Shown: positions 54,677 to 63,480, numbered from the stretch's first letter. The stretch: 64,000 nt of DNA from Parendozoicomonas callyspongiae (GCF_023502345.1 NZ_JAMFLX010000001.1:124001-188000); one strand, 5' to 3'. Numbers and translations: made by a program. The notes: generated from the sequence alone by a model not told the origin.

Positions 54677-55461
54677 TTGATTTTATACTTTATCCATTAC
54701 TGGCTGGTCTTGGTGTTGCTTTCGTTGCCGGTCCGCTGGGTACATTCGTTGTCTGGCGACGAATGGCTTATTTTGGAGAAACTCTGTCTCACTCGGCACT
54801 GCTGGGCGTTGCTCTCGGTTTTCTTTTTGATATCAACCTGAACCTGGCTGTCGCTATCTGCTCAATTATGCTGGCCCTGATTTTGGTCTGGCTTCAGCAA
54901 AAGCATCTAATGGCAACGGACACCCTACTCGGTATTCTTGCACACAGCGCTCTGAGTATTGGCCTGGTGACAGTAAGCCTGATGGACTCTGTACGCATAG
55001 ACCTGATGTCCTATCTTTTTGGTGACCTCCTTGCTGTCGACGTTTCAGATTTATTCTGGATTTACGGAGGAGGAGCGGTCGTACTTGGATTGCTATGGAA
55101 GTTCTGGTCTCCACTTCTGTCAATGACAGTTCATGAAGAGCTGGCCCAGGTAGAAGGGGTTCCAGTTCGCGGAACTCGGCTACTGCTAATGCTTCTTATT
55201 GCTCTGGTGATAGCTGTTTCCATGAAGATTGTTGGGGTTCTGTTGATTACTTCCCTCCTGATTATCCCGGCAGCAACAGCTCAGCGTCTTGCCAAAACCC
55301 CTGAACAAATGGCCGGGGGCGCAAGCATCTGCGGCATGCTGGCTGTTGGTGGTGGTATTGCACTTTCGTGGATTTACGATACGCCGACAGGGCCTTCCGT
55401 GGTAGTCTGTAGTGCATTCCTCTTCCTGCTTGTCTTGCTTATCTCAGGAAACAGACGCTAA
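54673..55461 (+). CDS. znuB: Zinc ABC transporter permease ZnuB
   Basis: Inner-membrane permease of the ABC-3 family with seven to eight TM segments in 262 residues. Family segments are [30 protein letters not shown], the ATPase-contact region [20 protein letters not shown] and [20 protein letters not shown]. The ATG overlaps the znuC stop (ATGA), so expression is coupled. Confidence 0.96.
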   Translation: MIDFILYPLLAGLGVAFVAGPLGTFVVWRRMAYFGETLSHSALLGVALGFLFDINLNLAVAICSIMLALILVWLQQKHLMATDTLLGILAHSALSIGLVTVSLMDSVRIDLMSYLFGDLLAVDVSDLFWIYGGGAVVLGLLWKFWSPLLSMTVHEELAQVEGVPVRGTRLLLMLLIALVIAVSMKIVGVLLITSLLIIPAATAQRLAKTPEQMAGGASICGMLAVGGGIALSWIYDTPTGPSVVVCSAFLFLLVLLISGNRR

Positions 55462-55509
55462 CCATCATGACCACAATCGCGGGAAGGGTTTTACCGGAGT
55501 GCTTATAGA

Positions 55510-56001
55510 ATGATCAGAAACCAACGACTGCTCCTCCCTGTGCTTGCTCTTATCCTGCTGGCAGGCTGTCAGGCTATCCCCCAGCACAATGACCCTGTGG
55601 CTGAACTTGTTTCAGCCATTGAATCAAACCTTGCTGTTAACAGGCTGACACTTCCTGAAGGCGACAATGCCATGGAGAAAATTGATCAGCTGGCAACCCT
55701 TTCTCCCAACGATCCCCGCATTGCCAAATACCGCAGCCGGGTGGTGAAAAAGCTGGTAACGATTGGACAGAAAGAGTTTCTTGAAGGTGACCTGTACCGG
55801 GCCAAACAGATGGCTTTCCGAGCTCTTGAGATAAACCCGGACAGTGCCGAGGCCGGTTACATCCTGACTGCAATTGCAGAAGCCAGCCGTCCTGTTCAGC
55901 TGGAAACCGGCACCTTTGAAGTTGAAACAGTGGATGAGTCAGGCTCTGTCGATATCATCACAGTGACAGTGCCTGACCTGGATACGATTGTTTCCGAATA
56001 G
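55510..56001 (+). CDS. Small lipoprotein with TPR-like segment
   Basis: A lipoprotein signal with lipobox LAGC at about residues 17-20, then a helical region with a TPR-like pattern (KEFLEGDLYRAKQMAFRALEINPDSAEAGYIL), 163 residues in total. The C-terminal acidic tail is beta-like. It follows znuB by 48 bases, as a similar gene does in Pseudomonas, and may be in the zur operon. Function unknown. Confidence 0.82.
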   Translation: MIRNQRLLLPVLALILLAGCQAIPQHNDPVAELVSAIESNLAVNRLTLPEGDNAMEKIDQLATLSPNDPRIAKYRSRVVKKLVTIGQKEFLEGDLYRAKQMAFRALEINPDSAEAGYILTAIAEASRPVQLETGTFEVETVDESGSVDIITVTVPDLDTIVSE

Positions 56002-56020
56002 TGACTTTGCATTTCTTAAT

Positions 56021-56044
56021 GGTTCCCACGCCTGTGTGGGAACC
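56021..56044. terminator. Hairpin between convergent lipoprotein and senC genes
   Basis: GGTTCCCAC and GTGGGAACC pair perfectly around GCCTGT. There is no T-run on either side. The GTTCCCAC...GTGGGAAC pattern resembles REP-type palindromes of pseudomonads more than a standard terminator. Confidence 0.55.
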
Positions 56045-56047
56045 GAC

Positions 56048-56695
56048 TCAAAACGCTTTCACGATATCAATTAAAGCCTCAGCCTGATCCTTTGGTTTCA
56101 TAGGTGACTTTAAGAAACCCTGATAATCTCCCATTGGATTGACCAGAACCACCTGGGCGCTGTGTTCCACCAAATAGTCGTCAGACGTCGTATCCCCCAC
56201 AAATTCAAAAGCAACGTTTAACTGCCGGGCCAAACCCGCCAGCACATTAGGGTCACCTGTGACACCATAAAACGCTTCATTGAAGTAAGGGACATACTGT
56301 GCAAGTTTTTCTGGAGAATCCCTGCCAGGATCGACACTGACCATAACCACATCGAGTTTGTCGGCAATTTCAGGCGCCTTTGCTTGCAGCTCAATCATCA
56401 TCGTATTGAGCTGCGAAAGAGTTGCCGGGCAGATATCCGGACAGAAAGTGAAGCCGAAATACATCAACGTCCAGTGATCTTTCAGGCTGCTCTCTGTGTA
56501 GGGTGAGTTATCCTGCCTGATCAGGGGCATAAATTTAAAACTGCGGGGGGTATCAAAATAAACAACGCCCTTATCCCGCAAAGCATCCCTGTCCAGCTCG
56601 ACAATACCATCTCCCCGCTTCAGGACTGTGAGAGCAACAACTCCAAGAATCACAACAAGCAATAGCAGAACTGTACTTCGTACACCTTTGGTCAT
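56048..56695 (-). CDS. senC: SCO1/SenC copper chaperone
   Basis: A membrane-anchored thioredoxin-fold protein that delivers copper to the CuA site of cytochrome oxidase. An N-terminal TM anchor (about 6-25), the copper motif CPDIC (Cys85, Cys89) in FGFTFCPDICPATL, and the ligand His in LVEHSAQVVLVNP are visible. I chose the ATG at 56695 because AGGG lies seven bases ahead; a GTG one codon upstream is also possible. It follows cyoE by four bases as the last gene of the oxidase assembly group. Confidence 0.95.
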   Translation of the reverse strand: MTKGVRSTVLLLLVVILGVVALTVLKRGDGIVELDRDALRDKGVVYFDTPRSFKFMPLIRQDNSPYTESSLKDHWTLMYFGFTFCPDICPATLSQLNTMMIELQAKAPEIADKLDVVMVSVDPGRDSPEKLAQYVPYFNEAFYGVTGDPNVLAGLARQLNVAFEFVGDTTSDDYLVEHSAQVVLVNPMGDYQGFLKSPMKPKDQAEALIDIVKAF

Positions 56696-56699
56696 CACA

Positions 56700-57602
56700 T
56701 CACCCTACGTATAGATAGTGGTCTACCAGAAGCACAACAAACAGCAGCATCAGATAGGAAATTGAGAATTTGAATGTTTTTATTGCCGCATGAGGTCGGG
56801 AGTCACGCAGCAGAACCACTGCCCAGTAGAGGAATCGAAGACCCAGAGCTGAGGCTCCAAACAGATAGATCAGTCCGCTCATTCCTGTCATCCAGGGCAT
56901 TATGCTGACCAGCAGCAGGACGACTGTGTAGAGCAGAATATGAAGCTTGGTGTAGGCCTCACCATGGGTCACCGGCAGCATGGGAATATCGGCCTTGGCA
57001 TATTCTTCCTTGCGATGAATAGCCAGTGCCCAGAAGTGCGGTGGCGTCCAGGCAAAAATAATCAGAACCAGCAGCAAAGCGTTGCTATGAAACTCACCAG
57101 TAACAGCAGTCCAGCCAAGCAGGGGAGGGGCTGCTCCTGCAATACCTCCAATCACAATATTTTGTGGCGTAGCCCTTTTCAGAAACAGGGTATAGACAAC
57201 GGCATAGCCAAGAAGGGAAGCCAGTGTCAGCCATGCGGTTAAAGGATTCACCATAACCAACAACACAGACATCCCTGTAACGCCAAGAACAAGTGCAAAA
57301 AGCAGGGCGTTTATGGAATCTATCTTGCCTGTAGCCACCGGTCGTTTATGGGTTCGCGCCATCAAGGCATCAATCTGCCTATCCACAACATGATTAATCA
57401 CTGCTGCGGAACCAGCGCACAAAGCAACTCCCAGATTTCCAAAAATCAGCGCATCCAGTGGAACAAAACCAGGCGTCGCCAGACACATACCAATCACTAC
57501 AGTCAGTATCATCAAGGCAACAACTTTGGGTTTGCATAACTCCAGATAATCTCGCCAGCCTGCCTGCTCGGAAATCACCGTTTCCAGATTATGACTTGCC
57601 AT
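56700..57602 (-). CDS. cyoE: Protoheme IX farnesyltransferase (heme O synthase)
   Basis: UbiA-family prenyltransferase making heme O from heme B for the aa3 oxidase. About 300 residues with eight to nine TM segments. The catalytic Asp-rich loop reads INHVVDRQIDALMARTHKRP, and the second motif HRKEEYAKADIPMLP. The ATG at 57602 has GAGGG six bases upstream, so it is preferred over the one at 57608. ctaA stands upstream; a repeat array lies between them. Confidence 0.97.
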   Translation of the reverse strand: MASHNLETVISEQAGWRDYLELCKPKVVALMILTVVIGMCLATPGFVPLDALIFGNLGVALCAGSAAVINHVVDRQIDALMARTHKRPVATGKIDSINALLFALVLGVTGMSVLLVMVNPLTAWLTLASLLGYAVVYTLFLKRATPQNIVIGGIAGAAPPLLGWTAVTGEFHSNALLLVLIIFAWTPPHFWALAIHRKEEYAKADIPMLPVTHGEAYTKLHILLYTVVLLLVSIMPWMTGMSGLIYLFGASALGLRFLYWAVVLLRDSRPHAAIKTFKFSISYLMLLFVVLLVDHYLYVG

Positions 57603-57653
57603 AGGCATCCCTCATGCGTCCTGTTTATTATTTTTATTGTTCAGGCGTTTTAT

Positions 57654-57735
57654 CAGCTCAAAGCTTTTCACCCGCTCAGGGCTTTTCATCCGCTCAAGGC
57701 TGCTCACAAGCTCAAGGCCGTTCAATCTGCTCATA
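57654..57735 (+). repeat. Tandem array of five repeat units (18-19 bp), overlapping the ctaA end
   Basis: GCTCA recurs at 57656, 57674, 57692, 57710 and 57729. Units such as CGCTCAAGGCTGCTCACA and AGCTCAAGGCCGTTCAAT belong to the same family as the array at 41466. On the minus strand, the last codons and TGA of ctaA fall within the array. Confidence 0.75.
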
Positions 57736-58737
57736 CCTCAACCGGTAATTCAGCATCAGCAACGACACCAGCAGAAATGCTCCACCCAGGTTATGGGCGA
57801 CAGCAACTGATAATGGCAGATAGAAAATAATATTACTGACACCAAGTGAAACCTGAAGCAAGAGAGCAAATAAAACCAGCCGGGAATAATTTCTAATCCC
57901 ACTGTTTCCTTCTCTAAGCCCCACCAGCACCAGAGCACCCACCACCAGCAAAGTTATAATGGCACCAATCCTGTGAGCCATATGAATAGCCGTTCGGGCA
58001 GAATTATCCAGCTGCCCGCCAAGATAGTTAGGGCCGATAGACTGAGAGACATCAAGCCCCTGTTCGAAATCCATATTTGGCCAAACCTGCCCCTGGCATA
58101 AAGGAAAGTCCGGACAGGCAAGTGCGGCATAGTTCGAGCTGGTCCAGCCACCAAGGGTGATTTGAAGAACCACTACCAGTAAACCAGCTCCTGCCAGTGT
58201 TTTTAACTGAGGTGGTTTCAGCCTGGGGCGCCAGCCACCGGAGAGACGGAACGCTAGAAGAGTCAGCAAACTGAGAGTGGCAAAACCACCTAGTAGATGA
58301 GCAGTCACAACCTGCGGCCAAAGTTTGAGTGTGACCGTCCACATACCAAAGGCCGCCTGAAGAATTATTAATGCGAATATCAACAGAGGAAGCTTGAAGG
58401 GTTGCCCCTCTCTTTTACGGTTCCGAATCGCACTTGTGGCCAGCCCGGCAACAAGCAAAAGCAAAGCTCCGGCCACATATCGATGAATCATCTCCGGCCA
58501 GCCTTTGTCGACTTCTACCGGGGCATCCGGAAAGCGCGCCTCGGCAACCCTGATCTCTGCAGCACTGTCCGGTACGGTAAGAAAGCCATAACATCCTGGC
58601 CAGTCAGGACAGCCCAGTCCGGCATGAACAAGCCGTGTCCATGCTCCCAATCCGACAACAACAACGGCCAGTGCCGTTGCGATAACAGCCAGCCAGAAAC
58701 CCGGTTTACGTCCACTGTTGCCTGCAAACTCACTCAT
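57712..58737 (-). CDS. ctaA: Heme A synthase
   Basis: Oxidises heme O to heme A. The 341 residues have about eight TM segments in two homologous halves with heme-ligand histidines in GWPEMIHRYVAG, VTAHLLGG, AIHMAHRIGA and VAHNLGGA. The paired cysteines GLGCPDWPGCYGF and ALACPDFPLCQ are in the periplasmic loops. AGGAG lies seven bases ahead of the ATG. The C-terminus (RYEQIERP) is encoded by the repeat array. Confidence 0.96.
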   Translation of the reverse strand: MSEFAGNSGRKPGFWLAVIATALAVVVVGLGAWTRLVHAGLGCPDWPGCYGFLTVPDSAAEIRVAEARFPDAPVEVDKGWPEMIHRYVAGALLLLVAGLATSAIRNRKREGQPFKLPLLIFALIILQAAFGMWTVTLKLWPQVVTAHLLGGFATLSLLTLLAFRLSGGWRPRLKPPQLKTLAGAGLLVVVLQITLGGWTSSNYAALACPDFPLCQGQVWPNMDFEQGLDVSQSIGPNYLGGQLDNSARTAIHMAHRIGAIITLLVVGALVLVGLREGNSGIRNYSRLVLFALLLQVSLGVSNIIFYLPLSVAVAHNLGGAFLLVSLLMLNYRLRYEQIERP

Positions 58738-58746
58738 ATTAGGCTC

Positions 58747-59334
58747 CTACCCGATCCGGCTGTTCTTCAGAAGCTTCTCCAGATCTTTCAGGATCTGCTT
58801 GCCACTGTGCTCCTGGTTGAACCAGAGCATCACATTGCCCAGAGGATCAATCACAAACACCCTTACACTGTCGTTTGGGTGATTGTTGATTTTCGGCATT
58901 TTCCCCTTCAGAAGCTCTATACCCTGATGTTCATCATCAAGAAAAACTGTCAATCTTTCAGAACCCTGTTCCGACAGAACAAGATATCGGGACAACCGCT
59001 CAGCCCTGCGCCCGAGAGCAATATGGGCCTGACGGGTTTTGAACAGGGTTTCCCTGCATACAGAACCACACGCCCCATCAGGAACAACGACCACACCCCA
59101 CTGTTCATCCAGTTTCTGGGAAGAGAATATTCCGCCTCGCTGTTCGCTCCACTGAAACTCTGCAACAGGGACAGGAGGCCAGATCAGGTTGCCCTGATGG
59201 TTACGGCTATCAGGGATCATCTGTCCACTGAAATACATCCATGCCGCCAGCCCCATGCCTCCAAAGGGGATAAGAAAAATCATAATGAGTGGCAGGCGAT
59301 TACGGCTCGCCGGAGCCATTGCTTGTACTGTCAT
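58747..59334 (-). CDS. SCO-like membrane-anchored thioredoxin-fold protein
   Basis: One TM anchor (about 14-35) and a periplasmic domain of about 150 residues with CGSVC, the CxxxC spacing of SCO proteins, then LVLSEQGSERLTVFLD and a C-terminal VFVIDPLGNVMLWF strand like that of SCO1. It lacks an obvious equivalent of the SCO1 ligand His, so copper binding is uncertain. It lies between SURF1 (four-base overlap, ATGA) and ctaA, as an uncharacterised gene does in Pseudomonas. Probably an oxidase assembly factor. Confidence 0.82.
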   Translation of the reverse strand: MTVQAMAPASRNRLPLIMIFLIPFGGMGLAAWMYFSGQMIPDSRNHQGNLIWPPVPVAEFQWSEQRGGIFSSQKLDEQWGVVVVPDGACGSVCRETLFKTRQAHIALGRRAERLSRYLVLSEQGSERLTVFLDDEHQGIELLKGKMPKINNHPNDSVRVFVIDPLGNVMLWFNQEHSGKQILKDLEKLLKNSRIG

Positions 59335-60050
59335 AACTCTTGCTCTGCACGTTTATTCTTATTAGTTCCAAACAAGGCATAACCTCCCAGCAAGACTAGG
59401 GCCAGTGCCATGGAAAACCACTGTACGGCGTAACCAAGATGGCGGGAGGGTGGCATATTCACTACATGAAAATTTCTTTGAAAACTGCCCGGCTGCTGCT
59501 CATCAAGCACAAGAAACCAGGGTTGAAGGGGTTGGTTTAAAGAAGACTGCATTCGTTCAAAATCAATGGACTGAATCAGCTTTGGCCATTCTGAAGACCA
59601 CAGATCTTCCGCCAGAAGAAATGCCTTGCCAGCAGGCAGCCAGCTTTCTCCGGTAATAATGACCGAACCTTCAATATCAGGAATGTCTGGCAACCGGCTT
59701 CTATCTGGCAAGCCCGGAACCCAACCACGATCAACAAGCAGTAACTCACCATTGAAGGATTCAAACAGAGTAATGACATGAAAACCGACGCGGCCAGCCA
59801 GAACACGGTTATCAAGCAGAAAGGTACGGCTGTTATCAAAGGAACCTGAAGTAGAGACTTTGTAATAGCGGGGATCGTCTACAGCCTGAAGATCAGAGAT
59901 AGAAAACGTTTTCTGTCGGCGAAGCTTATACTGCTCCTCAAGCTCCAATTTCTCCTGATAGCGTCCATATTGCCACAACCCCAGACCTATCAGCACAGGG
60001 AGAAGCAAAAGCACAAATGTCAGGATACGGGTCCGATACATCAACATCAT
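59331..60050 (-). CDS. SURF1 family oxidase assembly protein
   Basis: Membrane protein helping heme A insertion into subunit I. About 239 residues with two TM helices, near 8-27 (LTFVLLLLPVLIGLGLWQY) and 207-228 (VQWFSMALALVLLGGYALFG). Family segments: LGLWQYGRYQEK, FLLDNRVLAGRVGFHV, LLVDRGWVPGLPDR and HLGYAVQWFSMA. Several Met codons near the start (60050, 60047, 60041) leave it uncertain. Confidence 0.92.
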   Translation of the reverse strand: MMLMYRTRILTFVLLLLPVLIGLGLWQYGRYQEKLELEEQYKLRRQKTFSISDLQAVDDPRYYKVSTSGSFDNSRTFLLDNRVLAGRVGFHVITLFESFNGELLLVDRGWVPGLPDRSRLPDIPDIEGSVIITGESWLPAGKAFLLAEDLWSSEWPKLIQSIDFERMQSSLNQPLQPWFLVLDEQQPGSFQRNFHVVNMPPSRHLGYAVQWFSMALALVLLGGYALFGTNKNKRAEQEL

Positions 60051-60105
60051 CCAAATCGGCTTGTTCTTATTATTTCTGCCTCAAACCAGTTAATATGGTT
60101 TTAAA

Positions 60106-60121
60106 AAACAGCCTTGAGCTA
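60106..60121 (-). repeat. Copy of the dispersed GCTCAYGGCTGTTT repeat
   Basis: The minus strand reads TAGCTCAAGGCTGTTT, 19 bases before the DUF2909 start. Confidence 0.6.
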
Positions 60122-60140
60122 GTAAAAAAGAGGCAGTGCC

Positions 60141-60422
60141 ATGTGGTTAAAAGTCGCTATTGTTGTTCTTCTACTGGCAATGGTTGCCAGTCTTATCAAT
60201 GCCTTTGTTGCCCTGATGAAGGATAAGAGCGGCTCACCGCGCCTGGTCTGGTCTCTTACCTCCCGGGTCATGTTTGCCGGCCTTATCCTTGCTCTTATTC
60301 TTTATGGAAAAATGTCTGGTCAGCTGGATGTTTCGGCTCCCTGGATCAGTTCTCCGGAAGCCTCTCAAATACCATCTCCTCAAAAGCAAGAGCAGTCACA
60401 AGATATAAACAAACAGGAATAA
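60141..60422 (+). CDS. DUF2909 twin-transmembrane protein
   Basis: A 93-residue protein with two TM helices (about 4-24 and 44-62) separated by a short basic loop (KDKSGSPR), then a polar Gln/Pro/Ser tail. AGAGG lies eight bases before the ATG. It is the only plus-strand gene in the oxidase cluster, and its end overlaps the end of coxC by 27 bases. A gene of this type lies at the same place in Pseudomonas. Function unknown; an oxidase-related role is inference. Confidence 0.85.
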   Translation: MWLKVAIVVLLLAMVASLINAFVALMKDKSGSPRLVWSLTSRVMFAGLILALILYGKMSGQLDVSAPWISSPEASQIPSPQKQEQSQDINKQE

Positions 60423-61289
60423 CCCTATCCATACCACATCCACAAAGTGCCAGTACCAGCAGGCTGCTTCAAAACCAAAGTGATTTGTTGGTGTGAAGTG
60501 TCCTTTAATTATCCGGATAAACATCACCGTCAGCATTATAGCCCCGAGCGTTACGTGTGCTCCGTGAAAGCCCGTCAGCATAAAGAATGTTGATCCATAA
60601 ATGCCCGAAGCCAGAGTCAGACCCAGCTCATGATAAGCGTGGTAGTACTCATATCCCTGCACACCAAGGAAAACAAAACCAAGAAGCAGAGTGACAAACA
60701 GCCAGTTCCTGGAACTGTCCCGGTTATTGTCCCTCAGGGCATGATGTGACTTTGTACATGTAATACTCGAGGTAACCAGAAGCAGCGTATTAATAAAAGG
60801 TAGAGTCCACGGATCAATAGTGCCCGTTGGACCTTTAAAAGATTCAGGATCAGGGTTCTTCATTAGCGGCCACTCTGCAGTAAAGCCGGGCCAAAGCATA
60901 CCGGTAGCAGCCTTTTCCCCTTCACCGCCCAGCCACGGCACACCAAAGTAGCGAACAAAAAACAGGGCACCGAAGAAGGCCGAGAAGAACATCACTTCCG
61001 AGAAAATAAACCAGCCCATGCCCCAGCGAAAACTGCGGTCCATCTGGTCGCTGTAAAGCCCTTTGCGTGACTCTTCGATAACATTGCCAAACCAGCCGAA
61101 CAGCATCCAGGCCATCATCAAACCGCCGGCAAACAAAACATAGTGACCAGTGGGATCATCCTCTCCCGCCGTCATACTGTTCATCATCATGCCCATACCG
61201 GTTACGGTAAGGAACAGGCCGATTGCCGCTACGATCGGCCATTTGCTTTGCGCCGGAACGTAGTAAGTTCCTTCACCATCATTTGCCAT
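60396..61289 (-). CDS. coxC: Cytochrome c oxidase subunit III
   Basis: Core membrane subunit of the aa3-type oxidase. The 297 residues carry seven TM segments. Conserved parts: WPIVAAIGLFLTVTG, RWGMGWFIFSEVMFFSAFFGALFF with the TM3 Glu, INTLLLVTSSITCT, GFHGAHVTLGA and FGFEAACWYWHFVDVVWIGLF. GGAGAA lies before the ATG. It follows ctaG by 38 bases. Confidence 0.97.
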   Translation of the reverse strand: MANDGEGTYYVPAQSKWPIVAAIGLFLTVTGMGMMMNSMTAGEDDPTGHYVLFAGGLMMAWMLFGWFGNVIEESRKGLYSDQMDRSFRWGMGWFIFSEVMFFSAFFGALFFVRYFGVPWLGGEGEKAATGMLWPGFTAEWPLMKNPDPESFKGPTGTIDPWTLPFINTLLLVTSSITCTKSHHALRDNNRDSSRNWLFVTLLLGFVFLGVQGYEYYHAYHELGLTLASGIYGSTFFMLTGFHGAHVTLGAIMLTVMFIRIIKGHFTPTNHFGFEAACWYWHFVDVVWIGLFLFVYIL

Positions 61290-61327
61290 AATTGTTCTCC
61301 GTTATAACGCCTGTTGGCGCGAGGGAC

Positions 61328-61894
61328 TTACAACCCGGCAGTCCTTTTCTTGTTCCCATTTCTTTTATCGAGAGCCGTAATATCAAACAGGGTATAAGAC
61401 AGGGTCAGCTTTTTAATATGCTTTGGCAGATCCTGATCCACGATAATCTTAAGCGGCATTGTCTTCTCCCCCCTGGCCTCAAGAGGCTGGGAGGTAAAAC
61501 AGAAACACTCTGTCTTGTGCAGAAAATCTGTTGCCTCAAATGGCGATACGCTGGGAATCGCCTGCCCAACCATATCCTTGTCACTCGGATTTCGTACATA
61601 AAAACTCAGTGAGCCAATTTCACCCGGATGAATTTTTACCTGGTGCACACTGGGCTTGAAATCCCAGTTCATACCTTTGTTGTTTGTTGCCAGAAACTGC
61701 ACGGTAATCAAACGGGATTCATCAACCGCCGCTGGCACCGAGGTGTATGGCTCTGGATCTGTTTTGCCATTCAAACCGGTGACTTTGCACAATACGTTAT
61801 AGAGAGGAACCATCACCCAGAAGACAAAGGCGAACATCGCCACAGCGGTTATGGCTGCTTTGACAATAGTCTTCTGGGCCGGATTTAATTTCAT
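61328..61894 (-). CDS. ctaG: Cytochrome c oxidase assembly protein CtaG/Cox11
   Basis: Copper chaperone for the CuB site of subunit I. An N-terminal TM anchor (about 12-34) leads into the signature PLYNVLCKVTGLNGKT and the copper-binding CFCF in HKTECFCFTSQPL. The 188 residues are usual. GAGGAAAT precedes the ATG. It sits between coxA and coxC, the typical order. Confidence 0.97.
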   Translation of the reverse strand: MKLNPAQKTIVKAAITAVAMFAFVFWVMVPLYNVLCKVTGLNGKTDPEPYTSVPAAVDESRLITVQFLATNNKGMNWDFKPSVHQVKIHPGEIGSLSFYVRNPSDKDMVGQAIPSVSPFEATDFLHKTECFCFTSQPLEARGEKTMPLKIIVDQDLPKHIKKLTLSYTLFDITALDKRNGNKKRTAGL

Positions 61895-61920
61895 ATTTCC
61901 TCGCTATCCCTACCTTCCGG

Positions 61921-63480
61921 TTATTTCACTTCAGGCGGAGTGCTGAAGGTGTGATACGGAGCAGGGGAGGGCACCATCCACTCCAGCCCATGGGCACCTT
62001 CCCAGGGCTTGGCTTCAGCCTTGTCTCCCGTTCTCACACACTTGATCACAATAAACAGAAACAGCAGCTGGGTGACCCCGAACATGAAACCGCCAACACT
62101 GGAAATCATATTGAAGTCAGCAAACTGCATGTTGTAATCGGGAATCCGCCTCGGCATACCAGCCAGCCCCACAAAATGCATGGGGAAGAAGGTCAGGTTC
62201 ATACCGATAAATGACATCCAGAAGTGAACCTTGGATAACGCCGTGTCATACATATGGCCAGTCCACTTTGGCAGCCAGTAATAGACACCGGCGAAGATGG
62301 CAAAAATAGCTCCCGGAACCAGAACGTAGTGGAAGTGAGCTACAACAAAGTAGGTGTCGTGGTACTGGAAATCAGCCGGAGCAATGGACAGCATCAACCC
62401 AGAAAAACCACCAATGGTAAACAGAACCACAAAGGCCACAGCAAACAGCATTGGGGTTTCAAAGGTTAAAGAACCCTTGAACATTGTTGCCACCCAGTTA
62501 AAGACTTTCACCCCCGTTGGCACAGCAATCAGCATGGTGGCATACATAAAGAAGACTTCACCCACCAGCGGAATTCCCACCGTAAACATATGGTGTGCCC
62601 ATACGATAAACGACAGGAAAGCGATACTGGCTACCGCATAAACCATGGATGTGTAACCAAACAGTGGCTTGCGGGCAAAAGCCGGAATAATTGCCGACAC
62701 AATACCGAAGGCCGGGAGGATCATGATGTAAACCTCCGGGTGCCCAAAGAACCAGAACACGTGCTGGAACAATACCGGGTCACCACCACCGCCTGCGTTA
62801 AAGAAGCTGGTACCGAAGTGAATATCCATCAGCATCATGGTGACCGCACCCGCCAGCACCGGCATAACGGCAATTAGCAGATAAGCCGTGACCAGCCAGG
62901 TCCAGACAAACAAAGGCATCTTCATCAGCGTCATACCCGGAGCCCGCAGATTCAGGATGGTCGCAATCACATTAATGGCACCCATGATGGATGAGATACC
63001 CATCATATGGACGGCAAAGATAAAGAACGTTGTTGAGGGCGGACCATAGTCTGTGGATAACGGTGCATAGAAAGTCCAGCCAAAGTTTGGACCGCCACCT
63101 TCCATAAACAGCGTGCTGACCAATAGAGCAAAGGCGAATGGCAGTATCCAGAAGCTCCAGTTGTTCATGCGGGGCAGAGCCATATCCGGCGCACCGATCA
63201 TCATCGGAATCATCCAGTTGGCAAGCCCTACAAATGCAGGCATCACTGCACCGAACACCATGATAAGACCATGCATGGTGGTCATCTGGTTAAAGAACTC
63301 AGGCTGCACGATTTGAAGCCCTGGCTGGAACAACTCCGCCCGGATAACCATGGCCATAGCGCCGCCCAGAAGAAACATGGCAAAGCTGAACCAGAGGTAA
63401 AGGGAGCCAATATCCTTGTGGTTGGTAGTCAGGACCCAGCGCATCAATCCTTTGGCTGGCCCGTGATGATGTTCACTCAT
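61921..63480 (-). CDS. coxA: Cytochrome c oxidase subunit I
   Basis: Catalytic subunit with heme a and the heme a3-CuB centre. 519 residues and 12 TM segments. Ligands are visible: His70 (TTMHG) for heme a; His247 with cross-linked Tyr251 in GHPEVY; His296-His297 (AHHMFTVG) for CuB; and His382/His384 (AHFHYVL) for hemes a3 and a. Glu249 of the D-channel and Lys325 (PTGVKVFNW) of the K-channel mark an A1-type oxidase. Its ATG overlaps the coxB stop (TAATG). Confidence 0.98.
   Translation of the reverse strand: MSEHHHGPAKGLMRWVLTTNHKDIGSLYLWFSFAMFLLGGAMAMVIRAELFQPGLQIVQPEFFNQMTTMHGLIMVFGAVMPAFVGLANWMIPMMIGAPDMALPRMNNWSFWILPFAFALLVSTLFMEGGGPNFGWTFYAPLSTDYGPPSTTFFIFAVHMMGISSIMGAINVIATILNLRAPGMTLMKMPLFVWTWLVTAYLLIAVMPVLAGAVTMMLMDIHFGTSFFNAGGGGDPVLFQHVFWFFGHPEVYIMILPAFGIVSAIIPAFARKPLFGYTSMVYAVASIAFLSFIVWAHHMFTVGIPLVGEVFFMYATMLIAVPTGVKVFNWVATMFKGSLTFETPMLFAVAFVVLFTIGGFSGLMLSIAPADFQYHDTYFVVAHFHYVLVPGAIFAIFAGVYYWLPKWTGHMYDTALSKVHFWMSFIGMNLTFFPMHFVGLAGMPRRIPDYNMQFADFNMISSVGGFMFGVTQLLFLFIVIKCVRTGDKAEAKPWEGAHGLEWMVPSPAPYHTFSTPPEVK

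Noticed and set aside
57591-57830. 79-codon plus-strand frame with a repeated hexapeptide
   Set aside because: The repetition is the 18-bp repeat array read in frame, and the rest is antisense to the end of ctaA; no ribosome binding site.
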